Assembly: GCA_947627085.1 (NCBI GenBank)
Contig: CANQUO010000082.1
Coordinates: 1 to 8,879 of the forward strand
DNA: 8,879 nucleotides
Origin: an uncultured Oscillospiraceae bacterium
GTDB lineage: Bacteria > Bacillota > Clostridia > Oscillospirales > Oscillospiraceae
Reading direction: 5' to 3'
Both the position numbers and the translations under genes were made by a program. The stretch's first letter is position 1; every line of letters begins with the position of its first letter. Below the pieces are notes generated by a model, which was not told the origin of the DNA, made no database searches, and was given only the letters and a program-made list of their open reading frames with translations. Shown one piece after another: positions 5,089-8,879 of the stretch.

Positions 5089-7176
5089 TTATGAGCCGAT
5101 CTTGTCCAGGAGCTCGCCCACGTCGACGGGCTTGGGGATAAAGTCGTTCATGCCGGCCTCAAAGGCGCGGCGGCGGTCGTTTTCGAAGGTGTTGGCGGTG
5201 CAGGCGATTATCCGGACGGTCCCGGCGTCCGGGCGGTCAAGGCCGCGTATGGCCCGGGATGCCTCGTAGCCGTCCATCACGGGCATGAGAAGGTCCATGA
5301 GGATGATGCCTATCTCATTGACGGCGGAGGCCCGGAATATCTCCACCGCCTCCCGGCCGTCCACGGCCAAAAGGACCTCGTACCCCTCGGCGTCAAGAAG
5401 GTCGTGCATTATCTCCCGGTTGAGCTCGTTGTCCTCGGCCACAAGTATCCTCGTCCGGCCCGGGGCCCTCTCTGGCTCCGGCTCCTCCGGCGGTTGGGGC
5501 TGGGCGATTTTTGCCGGGAACACGAAGAGGAATCGGCTCCCCTCGCCCTTCCGGCTCTCGACGCTGAGCTCGCCGCCCATGGCCTCGGCCAGCTCGTGGC
5601 TTATGGCCAGGCCCAGGCCCGTGCCCTCGTTGCCCTTTGAGACGGTGTCCAGCTCCCGGGCGAAGGAGTCGAATACGTGCTTCTGGAACTCCTCGCTCAT
5701 GCCCCGGCCCGTGTCGGAGACCTCCAGGGCGGTGACGATATTGCCGTCGTCCCGGGTGCCCTGCCAGACGCGGAGCGTCACCTGTCCGCCCTCTTGGGTG
5801 AATTTTTCGGCGTTGTCGAGCAGATTCATGAGCACCTGCTCTATGCGCACCTCGTCCCCCAGTATCCACGGGGTGGAGACGCTCACGTCCTTTACGAAGG
5901 CTATGCCCTTCTCCTCCATGCCCTTCCGGGCGAGATTGGACGCGCCGTTCACAAGAAGCTCCAGGTCCACGGGCTCCGATACGATCTCCATACGGTGCTC
6001 CTGGAGCTTGGACATGTCGAGTATGTCGTCCACCAGGCTCAGAAGATATTTCGCGGTGGCGGTAGACTGGCGCAGATAGGCGGAGAGCCTCTCCGGGTCC
6101 TCCAGCTTCTGGCCCATGAGGTAGTTTAAGCCTATGAGGCCGTTAAGGGGCGTCCTTATCTCGTGGCTCATGGTGGAAAGGAAGTTCCCCCTGGCGCGGG
6201 CGTCGCTCCTGGCCTCCATGGAGCGCACATGGGCGCGCATGAGCAGTATGGCCAGGGCCAATATGACAAGCGCCGAGAGGCCCAGGGCGAATATGAGGTG
6301 CCTGTATTTGTACACGAAATCCCCCAGGGTCTGGTCGTACTGGTTCTCCATTATCCCCTGGATGGTGTAGTCGCTTATCTCCTCCTCGGAAAGCTCCGCT
6401 ATGGCCTTGTCGATCACGGCGATAAGCGTCTCCCCGGCCTCCTGAGAGGGCCCCGGCCCGCCGCCGATGGCCACCACCGCCGAGAAGCACAGCTCCTCGT
6501 CCACGCCCACCGCCGGGACGGCCTTTAGCTCGCCGTACCGGGGCTTTGAGAGCCAGTATTCCACCACGTACTGGCTCTGTATCATGAGGTCCGCCCCGCC
6601 GGTCCTGACCGCGTCAAGGCAGGCCTCGGTGGAGTCGTAGTCCCGGAGTGTGAAGTTGGGATATATGTCCGACAGCACCTTTTTTATTGTCTGTGAGCCG
6701 CTGTAAAGGGCCACGGTGAGGTGCTTATCCTTGGAAAAGCTCAGGTCCTGGCGGCACACTATCACCTTGCGGCTGGTCAGGTACGGGAGGCTCACAAGTA
6801 TCCCCCGGGCCTGCTGGTTGCGGCTGTTCTGCTCAACGCTTGTCACAAGGTCCAAGCCCTGGCTCGTCAGGTAATCGTAGGTCACGGAGCCCGTGGGCAG
6901 GGGGACATACTCAAATTCAAGCCCGCTGAGGGCCGCGACACGGTCGAATATGTATCGGGATATACCGGCAAGCTCCCCGTTTTCGTCCTCAAAGGACACG
7001 GGCCGCCGGTCGCTGACGTAGCCGACCTTAAGGGTCCCGGCGCTTTTTATAAAGTCAAGCTCCTCCCGGGTGTAGGCGCCGTCCGTCTCCTCCGCCAGAG
7101 CTCCCGGCGCTGTGGCGAATATCAGCGCAAGGGCGCACAGAGAGAAAACCAAGTATTTCCTGAGCCTTCCGCCCAT
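5089..7176 (-). CDS. Hybrid sensor histidine kinase with extracellular solute-binding (SBP) sensor domain
   Basis: A 695-residue membrane sensor. Residues 1-28 are a signal peptide (likely cleavage after GALA). Residues ~46-280 form a type-3 solute-binding-protein domain outside the cell. A single transmembrane helix spans ~293-314. A HisKA domain follows with His338 (STMSHEIRTPLNG). The ATPase domain has its N box at Asn455 (NLLDNAEKFT), a DTGRGM loop (488-493) and GTGLGLA (518-524). A Pro/Glu-rich linker leads to a receiver domain (575-695) with acidic Glu581/Asp582, phospho-Asp628, Thr660 and Lys682. All catalytic residues are intact. The layout is a compact BvgS/EvgS-like sensor without PAS, HAMP or Hpt. 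Phosphate would have to leave through an Hpt protein encoded elsewhere. The ATG follows AAAGGAG by eight bases. It lies after trpBA but is separated by a terminator and has its own promoter. The ligand is unknown. Confidence 0.92.
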   Translation of the reverse strand: MGGRLRKYLVFSLCALALIFATAPGALAEETDGAYTREELDFIKSAGTLKVGYVSDRRPVSFEDENGELAGISRYIFDRVAALSGLEFEYVPLPTGSVTYDYLTSQGLDLVTSVEQNSRNQQARGILVSLPYLTSRKVIVCRQDLSFSKDKHLTVALYSGSQTIKKVLSDIYPNFTLRDYDSTEACLDAVRTGGADLMIQSQYVVEYWLSKPRYGELKAVPAVGVDEELCFSAVVAIGGGPGPSQEAGETLIAVIDKAIAELSEEEISDYTIQGIMENQYDQTLGDFVYKYRHLIFALGLSALVILALAILLMRAHVRSMEARSDARARGNFLSTMSHEIRTPLNGLIGLNYLMGQKLEDPERLSAYLRQSTATAKYLLSLVDDILDMSKLQEHRMEIVSEPVDLELLVNGASNLARKGMEEKGIAFVKDVSVSTPWILGDEVRIEQVLMNLLDNAEKFTQEGGQVTLRVWQGTRDDGNIVTALEVSDTGRGMSEEFQKHVFDSFARELDTVSKGNEGTGLGLAISHELAEAMGGELSVESRKGEGSRFLFVFPAKIAQPQPPEEPEPERAPGRTRILVAEDNELNREIMHDLLDAEGYEVLLAVDGREAVEIFRASAVNEIGIILMDLLMPVMDGYEASRAIRGLDRPDAGTVRIIACTANTFENDRRRAFEAGMNDFIPKPVDVGELLDKIGS

Positions 7177-7212
7177 CGGCCTCGCTCCTTTCCCGGGAAT
7201 GGTCCCTAAGTA

Positions 7213-7241
7213 ATTTTACTCTTTCAGTCCGGGATTGTAAA
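7213..7241 (-). promoter_or_regulatory. Promoter of the hybrid kinase gene
   Basis: On the minus strand TTTACA (7236-7241) is followed by 17 bases and TAAAAT (7213-7218). A start near 7206 would give a leader of about 30 bases with AAAGGAG at 7185-7191. It lies downstream of the trpA terminator, so the kinase is an independent transcription unit. Confidence 0.68.
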
Positions 7242-7263
7242 GAAAAAAGAATGTTTTTCGCGT

Positions 7264-7295
7264 AAAAAAGGGACCGGCAAAACCGATCCCTTTTT
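7264..7295 (-). terminator. Intrinsic terminator of the trp operon
   Basis: Just after the trpA stop, minus-strand RNA forms GGGAUCGG with CCGGUCCC around a UUUUG loop, followed by six U residues. A preceding A-run can extend the stem. One position is a U-G wobble in minus-strand RNA but a C-A mismatch in plus-strand RNA, which marks the minus strand as the working direction. Confidence 0.92.
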
Positions 7296-7298
7296 AAA

Positions 7299-8072
7299 TC
7301 ATTGCTTCACGGCGTCGGCCATGCTTTTTACGTACTCGCCCACGTATTTCGGGGAGTCCGGGCCATATTTGGCGATGAGTTTTACGATGGCGGAGCCCAC
7401 GATGGCGCCGTCGGAGAGGGAGGCCATTTTGTGGGCCTGCTCGGGGGTGGAGATACCGAAGCCGATGGCGCAGGGGACACTGGAGCTCTCCCGGATGACC
7501 TTGACGATGGAGGCAAGGTCCGTGGTTATCTTCTGCCTCACGCCGGTGACGCCAAGGGATGATACAAGATAAATAAAGCCCTTCGCGTCCCGGGCTATCA
7601 TGGAGATGCGGTTTTCGGAGGTGGGGGCTATGAGGGATATGAGGTCCACGCCGTACTTTTCGCAGACCGGCTCAAACTCCCCCTTCTCCTCGTAGGGCAG
7701 GTCCGGCAAAATTATGCCGTCGATGCCGGTCTCCTTGCAGGCGCTTATAAATCTCTCCGCGCCGTAGGAAAATACCACGTTTGAGTAGGTCATGAACACC
7801 ATGGGCACGGTCACGTCCCGGCGCAAATCGCGCACCAGGTCGAATACCTTGTCCGTGGTGGCCCCGGCGCTGAGAGCCCGGAGGTTCGCCCCTTGGATGA
7901 CCGGCCCCTCGGCTGTGGGGTCGGAGAAGGGGATGCCAAGCTCGATGAGGGAGGCGCCGTTTTTTTCGCACTCCCGGACGCACCTGGCGGTGGTCTCCAT
8001 ATCCGGGTCGCCGCAGGTGAGGAAGGGTATGAACGCCTTGCCCTTTTCAAAGGCCTTCGCTATATTACTCAT
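7299..8072 (-). CDS. trpA: Tryptophan synthase alpha subunit
   Basis: A complete 257-residue TIM barrel that cleaves indole-3-glycerol phosphate to indole and glyceraldehyde 3-phosphate, passing indole to TrpB. Seen directly: PFLTCGDPD (16-24), catalytic Glu44 (IELGIPFSDP), the VSSLGVTGVR loop and the phosphate-binding GFGIS and VGSAIV segments. The second catalytic acid, Asp60 in the E. coli enzyme, corresponds to Glu55 here (DPTAEGP). I recall the same substitution in other Clostridia, so it is probably a working natural variant. The ATG at 8070-8072 lies inside the end of trpB (8-base overlap). This gives tight translational coupling for the two subunits of the complex. It is the last gene of the operon, followed by a strong terminator. 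Confidence 0.97.
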   Translation of the reverse strand: MSNIAKAFEKGKAFIPFLTCGDPDMETTARCVRECEKNGASLIELGIPFSDPTAEGPVIQGANLRALSAGATTDKVFDLVRDLRRDVTVPMVFMTYSNVVFSYGAERFISACKETGIDGIILPDLPYEEKGEFEPVCEKYGVDLISLIAPTSENRISMIARDAKGFIYLVSSLGVTGVRQKITTDLASIVKVIRESSSVPCAIGFGISTPEQAHKMASLSDGAIVGSAIVKLIAKYGPDSPKYVGEYVKSMADAVKQ

Positions 8073-8879
8073 AAATCTCTTCCCCCCTGTATCTGGCGAT
8101 GGCCGCGCAGTCCTTGTCGCCGCGGCCTGAGATGGTGATGACGATTATCTTATCCCTGTCCATGGTGGGGGCCAGCTTTCTTGCGTAGGCCACGGCGTGG
8201 GCGGACTCGATGGCGGGGATTATCCCCTCGGTCCGGGCCAGATACTCAAAGGCCTCCACCGCCTCGTCGTCCGTAATGGCCACGTATTTTGCCCGGCCCG
8301 TGTCGTGGAGCCAGGCGTGCTCCGGGCCGATGCCGGGGTAGTCGAGGCCGGCGGAGATGGAGTAGACCGGCGCTATCTGGCCGAACTTATCCTGGCAAAA
8401 ATAGCTCTTCATGCCGTGGAATATGCCAAGCTTCCCGGTGGCGATGGTTGCCGCCGTCTCCAGGGTGTCCACGCCCCTCCCCGCGGCCTCACAGCCGATG
8501 AGATCAACGGAGGGGTCGCCGATGAAGTGATAAAAGCTCCCGATGGCGTTGGAGCCGCCGCCCACACATGCCAGCACCGCGTCGGGCAGGCGGCCCTCCT
8601 TTTCCCGGAGCTGCTCTTTTATCTCCCGGGAGATAACCGCCTGGAAGTCCCGGACGATGGTGGGGAAGGGGTGGGGGCCCATGACGGAGCCTAAGCAGTA
8701 GTGGGTGTCGGCAATGCGGCTTGTCCACTCGCGCATGGCCTCGCTGACCGCGTCCTTTAAGGTGGCGGTGCCGGTGGTGACGGGCACCACGTCGGAGCCT
8801 AAGAGCTTCATGCGGTAGACGTTCAGGGCCTGACGCTTCGTGTCCTCCTCGCCCATGAATACCACGCACTCCATACCTA
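8065..8879 (-). CDS. trpB: Tryptophan synthase beta subunit, C-terminal part (cut by window edge)
   Basis: About 270 C-terminal residues of the roughly 395-residue PLP enzyme that condenses indole with serine. The reading frame continues past the right edge without a start. The codon before the first visible Met at 8872-8874 is Gly, as in the family, so that Met is internal. The PLP-binding lysine lies outside the window. Visible signatures, numbering from that Met, are the HYCLGSVMGPHPFPTIVRDF region (58-77), the phosphate-cradling GGGSNAIG (105-112), SISAGLDYPGIGPEH and the C-terminal SGRGDKD. It overlaps trpA by eight bases, a standard trpBA arrangement. This is the classical TrpB type (TrpB1), judged from the GPHPFP and SAGLDYP motifs. 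Confidence 0.97.
   Translation of the reverse strand, partial: GMECVVFMGEEDTKRQALNVYRMKLLGSDVVPVTTGTATLKDAVSEAMREWTSRIADTHYCLGSVMGPHPFPTIVRDFQAVISREIKEQLREKEGRLPDAVLACVGGGSNAIGSFYHFIGDPSVDLIGCEAAGRGVDTLETAATIATGKLGIFHGMKSYFCQDKFGQIAPVYSISAGLDYPGIGPEHAWLHDTGRAKYVAITDDEAVEAFEYLARTEGIIPAIESAHAVAYARKLAPTMDRDKIIVITISGRGDKDCAAIARYRGEEIYE

Noticed and set aside
5285..6079. 264-residue plus-strand open frame antisense to the sensor kinase
   Set aside because: Ser/Arg-rich low-complexity shadow of intact HisKA, ATPase and receiver domains on the minus strand.
7190..7199. Palindrome TTCCCGGGAA next to the kinase ribosome site, considered as an operator
   Set aside because: Only 10 bp with no repeat of the motif elsewhere in the gap; such palindromes are easily produced by chance in GC-rich DNA.

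Overview
The window looks like a chromosomal segment of a GC-rich Firmicute, most likely a gut-type Clostridia (Oscillospiraceae/Ruminococcaceae-like). This is an inference from several things: strong AGGAG-type ribosome sites, sigma-A-like promoters in AT-rich gaps between GC-rich genes, a tetrahydrofolate (THF) riboswitch in front of an ECF folate S-component, a two-subunit class I fumarase, and a TrpA of the Clostridia sequence type. Genes are densely packed. No insertion sequence, CRISPR array, phage gene, tRNA or rRNA was recognised. No gap without a gene exceeds about 215 bases.

Layout, left to right. (1) 1-168, minus: the first 56 codons of a class I fumarate/tartrate hydratase alpha subunit. 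(2) 265-1625, minus: a two-gene operon. It starts with a stand-alone 2-oxoacid-dehydrogenase-E2-like (CAT-fold) protein that has lost the catalytic His, followed by a YbaK-type Cys-tRNA(Pro) deacylase coupled through a TGATG junction; a GC hairpin closes it. (3) 1626-1827: a 202-base divergent control region with two well-formed promoters facing outward, several inverted repeats and recurrent TCAAC/GTTGA half-sites. (4) 1828-3014, plus: a TetR-family regulator and a histidine phosphatase overlapping by ATGA. (5) 3018-3798, plus: its own promoter, a THF riboswitch with a readable switching platform, and folT. (6) 3806-4567, minus: a TatD nuclease, convergent with folT across only 7 bases. (7) 4608-5043, plus: promoter, secG with a TTG start, and a terminator hairpin nested inside a longer inverted repeat. 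(8) 5089-7176, minus: a hybrid sensor kinase with an extracellular solute-binding-protein sensor, with its own promoter. (9) 7264-8879, minus: the 3' end of a tryptophan operon (partial trpB, trpA) and its terminator.

How the parts work together. The riboswitch senses reduced folate and should shut folT translation when folate is plentiful. The TetR-like protein probably controls its own promoter and perhaps the divergent E2-like/ybaK operon. trpB and trpA form the tryptophan synthase complex. The hybrid kinase has no partner regulator or transporter here, so its output is unknown. Most of the window is housekeeping sequence. The best candidates for something new are the switching mechanism in the folT leader, the architecture of the 1626-1827 control region, and the nested inverted repeat after secG. 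I see no clear undescribed multi-gene system.
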